Shown here: positions 1-9,185 of the stretch, piece after piece | Numbering within the stretch: position 1 is the first letter of the stretch | How the letters are laid out: each line of letters begins with the position of its first letter | Origin: Megascapheus bottae | Taxonomy: Eukaryota > Chordata > Mammalia > Rodentia > Geomyidae | NCBI GenBank assembly: GCA_024803745.1 | Contig: JANJXV010000043.1 | Coordinates: 5,837,018 to 5,901,017 of the forward strand | Reading direction: 5' to 3' | DNA: 64,000 nucleotides | Notes under the pieces: model-generated | Told to the model about the DNA's origin: nothing | The model's database searches: none | Seen by the model: the letters and a program-made list of their open reading frames with translations, nothing else | Position numbers and translations under genes: made by a program

Positions 1-440
1 ATGATATCCACACAATGATAAATAGTGACACAAGAAATCCCCCACAACCCACAAATGGACAGAATTTACCCATGTAAAGGAAACATTAAGGATATGGAAA
101 AAGAAATCTTTACAATGGGCCTTCTTCACCCTCATTCTCTGATCATCACAGCAACTTCTCAATTCCCCTCCTCTACCAGCCCACTGAATACAGAGCACAT
201 GCACATTCTCTTCTCTGTGCATAGACGGTTTTTGAATCCACAGATATTAATAGGTATTTTCTAGAATAGCAATCTACCAGTATTTTATGCTTCTGAGACT
301 ACTAGCAATTACCACTTATCAGAATGTAAATGTACACTATTGTTTATGTCATAAACTATGTGCATATTCTTCTAATTGGGTTTTAAATTGCCATTATAAC
401 ATATGTTGTAAGTTAATTGTACTAATACCAATAAACTAGT
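1..440. other. Unrecognised AT-rich sequence
   Basis: No gene, SINE or L1 recognised. Short open frames here have no coding character or family signature. Confidence 0.4.
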
Positions 441-555
441 GTGAATAAGGAAAAAAAGAATGTTTTTAATCCATATGTGTGGGTTGTACAAAGGGGTTTT
501 GCTTTGGTACTTCAACAGCTTTTATTGTACTCTGAAACCTCACGTGCGCATTGTA

Positions 556-612
556 GTGTGTGTGTGTGTGTGTGTGTGTCTGTGTGTGTGTGTGTGTGTT
601 GTGTGTATATGT
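556..612 (+). repeat. (TG)n microsatellite
   Basis: Nearly pure TG tract abutting the right-half end of an antisense SINE. TG/CA tracts next to SINE ends recur through the window. Confidence 0.9.
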
Positions 613-630
613 TCATGAATGCTCATATGC

Positions 631-865
631 ACCAGTCCTGAAGCTTGAGCTCAGTACCTGGATACTGTCTCGGAGCTTTGTTACTCAAGGCTACAGCTCT
701 AACACTAAGGCCACAGCTCCTCCCCTTCAGTCTGTTTTAGGGTGGTGCTACAAACTGGAGATAAGAATCACACATACTTTTCTAGTCCAGGACGTTTTGG
801 AACTTCAAACCTCAGCTCTCAGCCTCCTGAGTAGCTAGGCATACAGACCACAGGCACTAAGCTCA
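631..865 (-). mobile_element. Dimeric SINE, antisense
   Basis: Read on the minus strand it has the Alu/B1-like half (CTACTCAGGAGGCTGAG type) followed by the ID-like half (GTGGC..TAG..TTCAAG type). Diverged but full length. The same SINE family supplies most of the short repeats listed below; '+' means the ID-like half and A-rich tail lie to the right. Confidence 0.7.
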
Positions 866-1930
866 TTGTGGGTTGTTTTATTGGCATAATACTGCTTTAT
901 CCTCTTTTCTGTGTTGCTCATATGCTTTTTTTCTCACTCCCTCATCTTGAAAGAGGTCACCTGGAAAGCATTGTCTGGGAGGAACCATCCACAGCCAGCC
1001 AGACTACATATTGCATTCGAGCCACACAGGTAACAGACTTACCGTGTTGTGTCGTGAAAACTGTTCTGTCCATCAACACTGCCTGGGTTTAAGACTATAT
1101 GGCTGATGACAGCTAGGACCCCCACTTGTTAGGATGTTCCTAGCAAATCTTCAGATTTAGGAGACAGATGCTTGTTCCATGTTCTATAAATCCCACAGGA
1201 CTGTTTCATGAGGACCCCATTGCATTTCTCTATTCAGGCCTATTAGGTTGTGAATATTCGCACCACATACACAAGTGGTAAAATAATTGTTGAAAGAACT
1301 TTCTGAGAGATGAGTTCCCGGGGAAGGAGAGGGAGGATGGATGGGGGGAGGAAAGGTGGGGAAAAGCACTACTAATGTTCAGTGAACAAGTAGGAAGCTA
1401 GAACCAGATAAACTTTGGGATGGGGAGAGCTGGGAGAGATGGGGAGAGCAAGGAAGGAGTGACTTTGATGAACAGGCATTGTGCTCACAAACTGATAGGG
1501 TGAAATGAAACCCCTTGGTACAACTACTTAAGGATAAGTTAAAAATATATTTAATATTAAAAGAATAACTTTCTGAGGGCTACTAATTAATACAGCCGAA
1601 TAAATCAATGTCCTTTATGTCACTTAGGAGATAGCTATATAGGCAAACAAATAGACAGATAGATAGGGATGATTTGAAATCTAAAAGTGGCTTCTACAAG
1701 AACTGTATTTATACAAAAAAATACTTCCATGACAAGTGTCATATCAGAAAATAAAGATTGTTGCCATTGTAAATAAATAATACATCACTATTACACAGTT
1801 GATAGGATTAAAAAATATGGAGGTTTTCAAAAGGGGCAAATGAAATCACTTTCCAATATTCTACAAGGTTGTAACAAAATCAGTCTCTTTAAGTTTCAAA
1901 AGGAAATCAAAGAAAAGCACTGTTGATACA
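866..1930. other. OR-unit upstream block (P-end) before OR1
   Basis: The stretch 900-1330 resembles 17390-17760 and 44460-44810, and 1330-1540 resembles 17800-17990 and 44820-45000. In each case an OR exon follows. It ends in the GA-rich module with the 'tggtacaactac' tail described among the findings. The rest, 1540-1930, is AT-rich with nothing recognised. A 5' noncoding exon and promoter of the OR could lie here, but I cannot identify either. Confidence 0.55.
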
Positions 1931-2140
1931 CATGTCGTCCAAGCTACTCAAGAGACTGAAAACTGAAGACCATGGTTGAAAGACACCCCAGTCAAGAGAA
2001 GTCTGTGGGACTCTTACCTTCCATGAGCCACCAAAGAGCTGGAAGTGGATCTGAATTAGCAAAATGCCTTAAGCAAAATAAACTTACGGGCATCACCCAG
2101 GCCCTGAGTTAAAAGCCTCAGAAAAACCACCAGAAAATAA
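1930..2140 (+). mobile_element. Degraded dimeric SINE, sense
   Basis: AGCTACTCAAGAGACTGA, a counterpart of the 'agtctgtgagactcttacc' segment and a 'cccaggccctgagtt' ID-half end are visible in order. Confidence 0.6.
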
Positions 2141-2321
2141 AGACATAAAACTCAAGGAATATAAAACAAAGTATATTTACTCAAATACTATAATGTTAAA
2201 ATGATTGGCTTTGCACAGCACTCCCGTGGGAAGCAATCAGAGAAAGAAAAAGGCTTCCCTGGGTGGGCATGAGCACCTGAGCTAGCAGTGGGTATTGATT
2301 GAACTTTTGCTTTCTTGCCCC

Positions 2322-2323
2322 AG
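2322..2323 (+). promoter_or_regulatory. Probable 3' splice acceptor of the OR1 coding exon
   Basis: A pyrimidine-rich run (cttttgctttcttgccccag) ends in AG 17 bases before the OR start codon, as expected for OR genes, whose intronless coding region is usually spliced to 5' noncoding exons. OR2 and OR3 have related sequence at the same place, with the AG moved by substitutions. Confidence 0.45.
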
Positions 2324-2340
2324 GGAGAACAGCCAGGGCT

Positions 2341-3288
2341 ATGACCACACAAAACCACACAGGGGAATCACCATTCCTCCTCTTGGGACTCTCAGACGAC
2401 CCTCAACCTCAGCCCATGCTCTTTGGGCTCTTCCTGTCCATGTACCTGATCACCGTGCTCGGAAATCTGCTCATCATCCTGGCCGTCACCTCTGACCCCC
2501 ACCTCCACACCCCCATGTACTTCTTCCTCTCCAACCTGTCTTTTGTGGACATCTGTTTTACTATTACTACCATCCCCAAGAATCTGGTGAACATCCAGAC
2601 CCAGAGGAAAGACATCTCCTACCCAGAGTGCCTCACTCAGGGGTATTTCTTTCTGGTTTTTGCTCGAATGGATAATTTTCTCTTGACCGTGATGGCTTAT
2701 GACCACTTTGTGGCCATCTGTCACCCACTGAACTACCCAGTTATCGTGAACGTTCACTTCTGTGGCCTCCTGGTCCTTGTGTCTTGGCTTCTCATTTTCT
2801 GCATCTCACTAATCCATGTTTTACTGATGAGGAAATTAACCTTCTCCCCAGGAACCACCATCCACCATTTCTTCTGTGAACTAGCTCAGGTTCTCCAGGT
2901 GGCCAGCTATGACACCCTCATCAATGACATTTCTATGTTTGTGGCTACTGTGCTGTTCTATGTGTTTCCTGCCTTAGGAATCTTCTTCTCTTACCATCAG
3001 ATCATCTCCTCTTTAATGAAGATGTCCAACATGGCTAGCAAGCACAAAGCCTTCTCCACCTGTGGCTCTCACCTCTGTGTGGTCTCCTTCTTCTACGGGA
3101 CAGGACTTGGGGTGTACCTTAGCTCTGCAGTGTCCTCCTCTGCCCACAGAAGCAAGATGACTTCAATGATGTACCCAGTGGTCACTCCCATGCTAAACCC
3201 CTTCATCGACAGCCTGAGGAACCAGGATGTGATGGGGGCTCTGCGGAGACTGCCAGGCAGAGTAGTCTCCTGTCTTGATGGATTGTGA
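2341..3288 (+). CDS. Olfactory receptor, class II, OR7-like (intact reading frame)
   Basis: A seven-transmembrane odorant receptor that would act in the cilia of olfactory neurons through G-olf. The 315-residue frame has normal OR length. The start chosen is the Met followed by TTQNHT (N-glycosylation site at N5); an upstream in-frame Met 14 codons earlier lies across the probable splice acceptor. Visible hallmarks are GN at 41-42 in TM1, [10 protein letters not shown] at 58-67, C97, MAYDHF at 118-123, SY at 217-218, [10 protein letters not shown] at 236-245 and PMLNPFID at 283-290. Two signature residues differ: the DRY arginine is H122 (codon CAC, CGC in the paralogues) and the NPxxY tyrosine is D290 (GAC, TAC in OR2). 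Extracellular loop 2 keeps C179, but S169 and S189 stand where ORs usually have a second cysteine pair. It may be a decaying gene with an open frame. The family call rests on recognition and is not a search result. Confidence 0.85.
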   Translation: MTTQNHTGESPFLLLGLSDDPQPQPMLFGLFLSMYLITVLGNLLIILAVTSDPHLHTPMYFFLSNLSFVDICFTITTIPKNLVNIQTQRKDISYPECLTQGYFFLVFARMDNFLLTVMAYDHFVAICHPLNYPVIVNVHFCGLLVLVSWLLIFCISLIHVLLMRKLTFSPGTTIHHFFCELAQVLQVASYDTLINDISMFVATVLFYVFPALGIFFSYHQIISSLMKMSNMASKHKAFSTCGSHLCVVSFFYGTGLGVYLSSAVSSSAHRSKMTSMMYPVVTPMLNPFIDSLRNQDVMGALRRLPGRVVSCLDGL

Positions 3289-3660
3289 ACCACATAACAA
3301 AGTATTCCATTGGAAGAGAGAAGACAAGTCAGCTTAATTTCAGCATGGTCAAAATTTTTCCTACATTTTAGGACTCAGTATATATTTTCCATCTAAAAAA
3401 GAGATATTAAGTCATGTCTACTCTGCAAAGCCCTATGGCTTTGTTTGTCAATGTGTGGCCATGTCTTACAAAGAATTCTACATGCTAACTTTTTAAAATC
3501 TTTTTTCTTTTCAATGTGAATTGTCCTTAATATACCCATTCAGGCATATTAAGGCATTTCTAAATTGAACATAGAAAGCACTTATCACAATCCAAACTTA
3601 CACATTATCCCCCTAAGTTATAGTCTTCAATGTCAATTCTTCCTCTCAACATTCTGAACA
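3289..3660. other. OR1 3' flank, unit block D start
   Basis: Matches the flank after OR2 (19339-19690), including the 'gcaaagcccctatggctttgt' region. No repeat family recognised. Likely contains the 3' untranslated region, but no polyadenylation site can be assigned. Confidence 0.5.
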
Positions 3661-3663
3661 ACT

Positions 3664-3740
3664 TCTTATCCTCCTCCTCCTCCTCCTCTTTTTCCTTCTC
3701 CTTCTCCTCCTCCTCCTCCTTCTCTTACTCCTTCTTCTGT
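3664..3740. repeat. CTC/CTT-rich simple repeat
   Basis: Pyrimidine triplet tract; the equivalent tract after OR2 is at about 19700-19850. Confidence 0.85.
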
Positions 3741-3741
3741 G

Positions 3742-3970
3742 ATAGCCCTGGAACTTGAATTCAGCCCCTGGGTGCTCTCCATTAGCATAGTTGGTCAGAG
3801 TATCCCTCTACCATTTGAGACACATCTATACAATCCCCTTTCGGGGAAGCTATTCAGAGATGGAACTCTCATAGACTTTTGTCTGTGCTGCCTTTAAACC
3901 ACTATCCTCAGATATCAGCCTCACATCCTCACAGCTGGGATTACAGATATCAGTCTCTGCCACCTGGCAA
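3742..3970 (-). mobile_element. Dimeric SINE, antisense
   Basis: The minus strand reads the Alu-like then the ID-like half. The orthologous insertion sits after OR2 at 19850-20070, so it predates the unit duplication. Confidence 0.65.
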
Positions 3971-4674
3971 GATGAATTTTATTTTTGACTTCGCAGAACC
4001 GGAAGAAACACATACAAGAATCCAAGTAGAATTCCTACACTTTCTGAACAGCAATTATGGCCATACATATGAGATTTTAAGTCAAGAGTTTTATTTTTTT
4101 CTTTGTTTTTTTTTTTTTACTAATTTCTCTTTCCCACTCAGGTATAAACTTGTTTCCATGGTAACTGTATAGGTGACATCCATGCCAACAGTGTCTGAGG
4201 ATGCCTGTTTCTTCTCAGCCTCACCAGAACTAGTTGTAGATTTCCTTCATGATTGATATAACACAAAATCACAGTGTTTTATTGATTTGCTCACCGTGTG
4301 TAGCTAAAGAGGTTCAATCTTTCTTCATGGATTTCTTCATAGCCAATTTTACCTCTCTTAAAGACTGTGTTAACAATCCTTTACTTCACTGTAAAGTCAA
4401 TTTAATTGTGAATACTTAATATTTGGTGTGGAATATCTGAGAGGCTTTCCTTCTCTCCTGGGACTGGGGCTCTTTGAAAGTGAATATCCACAAAGCACTT
4501 CTCTCATTCTCATCAGCATTTCCTGTGCTCTGAATAAAGTTTCAATTTATTGAAATCCCTTTTGTCATTTTTTCCTCCTATTTAATAAAATATTACAGAA
4601 CTTTCCAAAAAGTACTAGTCTCGGCAATATCTCTCCTTACATTCTCTATGATTTCCTGTTTAAATTGAGCTTCA
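3971..4674. other. OR-unit block D, unique part
   Basis: Paralogous to about 20070-20465 and 20700-21030 and to 46380-47180. Contains T-rich runs and an AATAAA at 4534, but no gene recognised. Confidence 0.5.
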
Positions 4675-4995
4675 GGTCTTACAGGCTGAGATGTGAGGAT
4701 GGCTCTTCAAAACCAGTTTGGGCAGGAAAGTCTGTGACACTCTTATCTCTACCCATAAAACTGCTGGAAGTAAATGGGGCAACCTGTGCTTACACCTGAA
4801 TTCTGGCTACTCGGGAGCCAGGCATCTGAGGATCACAGATCAAACCCAGCCTGGACATGGAAGTCCATCAGACTCTTACCTCCAATTAACCACCAGAAAA
4901 CTAAAAGTGGTGCTGTGGCTCAAACAAGGAGAGTGTTAGCCTTGAGAATTCAGAGATAGCGCCCAGACTTATAGTTCAAGGCCCACAACAATGAG
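4675..4995 (+). mobile_element. Two adjoining dimeric SINE copies, sense
   Basis: A left-half fragment (about 4685-4790) is followed by a full copy (about 4785-4995). The same pair is found at 21030-21340, 33345-33665 and 47185-47470. Confidence 0.7.
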
Positions 4996-5214
4996 GGGGG
5001 GAGGTGAGCCCTCACTTGTAAGGGAACAACAAACAATGAGAAACCTGGAAGGTCCAAAGATCTAGATTAGACAGGAGCTTGCATTCACCCCTGTCACTCA
5101 GCAGAGCAATCCATCAGGAGAAAGAAAAAGCTGCATCCAAATTTGAAAAACAAATCTCAGAATGTCACTGTGTGTATAGGATGTGACCTCCACTAAAGGA
5201 ACACCAAAAATCAG

Positions 5215-5430
5215 TTCTGATGCCACTAACTCAAGCCTGAACCCCCAGCTACTCCACAGGCTGAGATCTGAGGATGGAAGATCACAGTCATCCTGGGCGG
5301 GAAGTCCTCCAAGACCTTATTTGCAGTTAAATAGGAACAGGTGAGAAGTAGAGTCATGGTAAAAGTGGCACCAACCTTGAGCACAAAAGGTTGGAGAGAA
5401 TTCCAAACCCTGAATTCCAGGCCAGGAACC

Positions 5431-5436
<6 letters not shown>
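5215..5436 (+). mobile_element. Dimeric SINE, sense, ending in (CA)n
   Basis: Left arm of the SINE-(CA)n...(TG)n-SINE inverted arrangement that is conserved in all four D blocks. Confidence 0.7.

Positions 5437-5487
<51 letters not shown>
5437..5487. repeat. (CA)n microsatellite
   Basis: Pure CA tract at the tail of the preceding SINE. Confidence 0.95.
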
Positions 5488-5488
<1 letters not shown>

Positions 5489-5567
5489 TACACAATATCC
5501 GTCTTTCAATAGGATCATAAGGTGACCATATGTTCCTGTTTTATTTGGAGGTGTTCATTTCTTTTCC

Positions 5568-5622
<55 letters not shown>
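5568..5622. repeat. (TG)n microsatellite
   Basis: Pure TG tract at the tail end of the following antisense SINE; complementary to the CA tract about 80 bases upstream. Confidence 0.95.
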
Positions 5623-5623
<1 letters not shown>

Positions 5624-5855
5624 GTTCTTGGAGCTTGAACTCAGAGCCTGGGCATTGTCCCTGACTTTTTTTTGCTCAAGGAAACTGCTCTACTACTCGA
5701 GCCACAGCTCCATTCTGGCTTTTAATGGTTCGTAGAAGATAAGACTCTCACAAACATTTCTACCACAGCTGGATTCGGACTCTAAATCCTCACATCACAG
5801 CCCCCTAATTAACAAGGACTATAGGCCTAAGGCAGCAGCACCCAACTAATATTGT
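5622..5855 (-). mobile_element. Dimeric SINE, antisense
   Basis: Right arm of the inverted SINE pair; paralogues at 22080-22310, 41205-41430 and 48370-48590. Confidence 0.7.
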
Positions 5856-5889
5856 TTGCTTTTTTCTTTTTCCTTTTGCTTTTATGTCA

Positions 5890-6115
5890 CTCATTGTACT
5901 TGAACTCTGGGCCTGGGTGCTCTCCCTGAGCTCTTCAGCTCAAGACTACTACCCTACTACTTGAGCCACAGCCCCACTTCCAGTTTTCTGGTGGTAAATT
6001 GGAGATAAGAGTCTTAAGGACTTTAGTGCCCAGGCAGGCTTTGCACCAAGGTCCTCAGATCTCAGCCTCCTGAGTAGCTAGGATTACAGGAGTGAGACAT
6101 CATGCCCGGTGGTGT
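5890..6115 (-). mobile_element. Dimeric SINE, antisense
   Basis: Well preserved: minus strand shows CTACTCAGGAGGCTGAGATCT, then the ID-like half. Paralogues at 22345-22484 (cut), 41470-41700 and 48630-48865. Confidence 0.8.
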
Positions 6116-6151
6116 TTTCTAAGCTGACTTCATGGAAATCCATCAATTGGG

Positions 6152-7949
6152 TGGAAGGAAGATGGCAAGGAGACAATAGGGACGCTGCCTATCTCTCTCA
6201 CACAAAAAGAGACAAACAGGGATTCTCACGAGCCAATTATCTTAACAAATCCACAACAAACTCAAAAAGCAACGGAGAAGGACTCAAACAAGAAAAGAAA
6301 TCCAGATAAAGCTCACATCCATCTTTCTCAAAGAATTCAGAACGCGAGGACCCTTCCCCCACCCCTTGCCGCCAACGGCGGCGGAGGGCGCGGGGCCGGG
6401 CAGCCCAGAACCGCAGAAACCAGCATAGGACTGGGCCAGCGAGCCACAGAAGCAGCGGAACCCAGATGCGGAACCAGAACACCAAGCAGCAAAACCCAGA
6501 CACAGAACACAGGCTGCGGAGGAGACTGGAGGGGAGTGAAAGACTCCCCACCACCGTGGAACACCCACAGATGGAACGCAGAGGCGTGAGTAGCACAGCG
6601 AATCCCAAAACACATACGGAAAGCAGAGCGGTGCCAAGCAATAGAACTTAACTCAGACCCCTCCAATCTGCCCAAGAAAGACTGGCAGGAGCAGGGGGGC
6701 AAGGAATTTAGAATCCTGTCTCTTCCCTCAACAGCCCCCTCCCTCAGGCCATTGACTGGAGATTGACAGGCAGGCTACCTAAGACCCAGCACCCACCAAG
6801 GATGGCAGAGCTGTCCCAACTCCCACCTGCCCAAGGGGCTCAACTCCCAGCCCTCTCACTGGAGACTGACAGGTGGGTGGACCCTAAGACTCAGCACCAC
6901 ACCTGGGGAGGTGGACCTGGCCCAGCTCCCACCTGCCCAGTAGGCTGCTCTCCCAGGCCACTGGATCTGGAGAGGGGAGGGCGCTGGGACCCTCCCTTAC
7001 AACAGCGGGTAGGGTGTGCGGGAAAATAGGAGCCAGCATCTGCCCCCCCTCAATTCTTGAGTGGGGCATCCTCCAGCTGGGAATCCTGAGCAAGACAGCA
7101 CCGAGGGGCCCCCCACAGTCACAGACTCTCTGACAAAGCAGTGGAAACACAGCAGGGATCTGAAGGGCCAACCAGGAGCCAAGCTGACCTTCTGAGAATC
7201 AAAAAGCACGGCTCTGCTCCTGGAGCCCATGTCCTCAGCTGGGCCCCACCCCTGGGAACAGAGCAGTCTCCTGCTGGTCCGACTGAGAGGCCCTGGAAAC
7301 TTTCAAACCGCAGACCCTTGGCTGGGGGCCACCCATGGAAGCAACACAGGAAAAAGTCTGCCCAACATGCTCAGACTGAAGCGCACAGATCCACCCCATG
7401 GTCCACTGTGAGGCCACTGGTTGGGCTAAGATATGGTTGTGCAACAAACATAAGTTTTATTCTAATATTTTTCAAACTTTGTACTCAAATACGCTACCTA
7501 CTTACCAACTTAGGTCAGGTATCCTTACGGTATACCTTTTCTTCATTACGATAATATTCTTACACTCCTATGTTAATCCTCTTGTACCTCCCCTGACCTC
7601 TCTCATTCTATTTTTCTATCTCTGGTCCTCTGTTCGTCTTTCAACCCTTATAATGCATGGATCTACACTTCATGGCTATTGAGAAATACTGTATATGTAA
7701 CTGCTTAATTAGTGTCAAGGCTCAGAGGGACTTAAAGACAATAGAGATTGGATTGAGAGGCTTATTGATTTGGGTATAAATCGCTTATCAGTGGATGTAT
7801 CAGACTGGTCTGTAAGTGCACAAAAAGAAAGAGTAATAACACCAATCAAAAATTGTGAGCATCTAGTGTCTGCCAGCTACAGAGGTCTAGGTTGGTTATA
7901 TCTGAAAAACTATAATCGTGTTTAGAATTAATCTTGCTCCCAGTTTCAA
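6152..7949 (+). mobile_element. L1 copy A, 5' untranslated region
   Basis: Starts with GGAAGATGGC...GAGACAATAGGGACGCTGCC. The same start, reversed, ends copy J at 37719. It is GC-rich and includes a direct repeat of about 103 bases (units starting near 6758 and 6861). In L1 elements this region holds the internal promoter. The empty-site sequence in the paralogous unit (about 48895) shows insertion after 'caattggg'. Short open frames on both strands are not genes. Confidence 0.85.
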
Positions 7950-9137
7950 ATGGGCAGAACAAGAAACTCAAGAAAAATGTCAAATCAAGAAACAACATGC
8001 CCCACCAAATGTAAACAAACAATGGAACAGTCACTGGCAAACCTAGAGGAGAGTCTTCCAAGTGCTATACAAATGCAATTGATAAACATCATTAATGAAA
8101 AATGTGAAAATATAAAGAAAGAGATAAGGGAGGAAGCCATACCTAAACAAGAGGAAACCATAAACAAGGTTATAAGTAAAAAAGAAAAAGCCATAAAAGA
8201 GGCCATAATAAAGGTTTTTCAAAGAAAGATGGATGAATTCATAGAATCCACAAATAAAAACGTGACTGAACTCCAGCAAATGTCCAAAGAATGTACAGCT
8301 ATTGAGCAAACCACTCAAATGGAAATCAAGGAGATAAAGAAATCCATACATGATCTAAAAGAAGAGATGCAAGGCATCAAAAATGAGCAATTAGAAGCAA
8401 GGGAGATGAAAAATACAGTAGATAGCTTTGATAGTAGGTTAGACAATGCAGAGGAGAGAATTTCCGGGGCTGAAGATAATTTAGTTATTATATAGAAAGA
8501 ACAGAAAACGACTCAATCCAAATCTAGGAAATATGAGAGAGCACTTCAGGAGGTCCAAGATACAATTAGAAAGCCTAATTTAAGGCTAATTGGTATTGAG
8601 GAGGGTCTGGAGAAAGAGGTCAATGGTATTGGAAACATACTTCAGGGAATCATCTCAGAGAATTTCCCAAATATCCAGAAGGGCAATCCCATCCAGATAC
8701 AAGAAGCTTTTACAAAACCAAACAGACCTGACCAGAAAAGAATATCCCACCGCCACATCGTAATCCGAACTGGATCAATAGAAACCAAAGAAAGGATCCT
8801 AAATGCAGCCAGGGAAAAGGGATCAATAACCTATAGAGGCAAACCAATCAGAATAACCCCAGATTTCTCAGCAGAGACGATGCAAGCAAGAAGTGACTGG
8901 AAGCATATAAATCATGCCCTTTACTCAAATAACTACCAACCAAGAATACTGTACCCAGCTAAGCTTTCATTCATAACTGTGGGAACAATAAAAACATTCC
9001 ATTCCAGGGAAAAGCTGCAACAATATGTAGCAACAAAACCAACACTACAGAGAATTCTCAAAGATGTTCTATACGTAGAAAACCAAAATAAATGCAATAT
9101 AGGGAAAGAAATGACACCTAAACAGCACACCATCTAA
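7950..9137 (+). pseudogene. L1 copy A ORF1 (one nonsense codon)
   Basis: L1 ORF1 protein is an RNA-binding chaperone that trimerises by a coiled coil. The frame starts MGRTRNSRK and is closed by TAG at 8493-8495 after 181 codons, but it continues in the same frame, with no frameshift, to the natural stop at 9137 (about 395 codons). Residues about 30-170 are heptad-rich and charged (coiled coil). The part after the stop has the conserved RRM and C-terminal region, including the SDWKHINHALYSNNYQPRIL segment. One base change (GAG to TAG by comparison with copy J) appears to be the only lesion, so this ORF1 is young or recently broken. Confidence 0.85.
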
Positions 9138-9185
9138 CGACCACAAAAACTGCCAAGACACAGGCCCTAATAAAAGCTTTTAATA

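Noticed and set aside
2392..2757. Minus-strand frames across OR1, such as the 121-codon frame
   Set aside because: They are shadows of the OR coding strand and recur in the OR2 and OR3 pseudogenes only because the DNA is paralogous.
6237..7554. Many overlapping frames over the GC-rich stretch, also at 36300-37635 and 51775-52723
   Set aside because: These lie in L1 5' untranslated regions shared by three copies; frames are not conserved between the copies.
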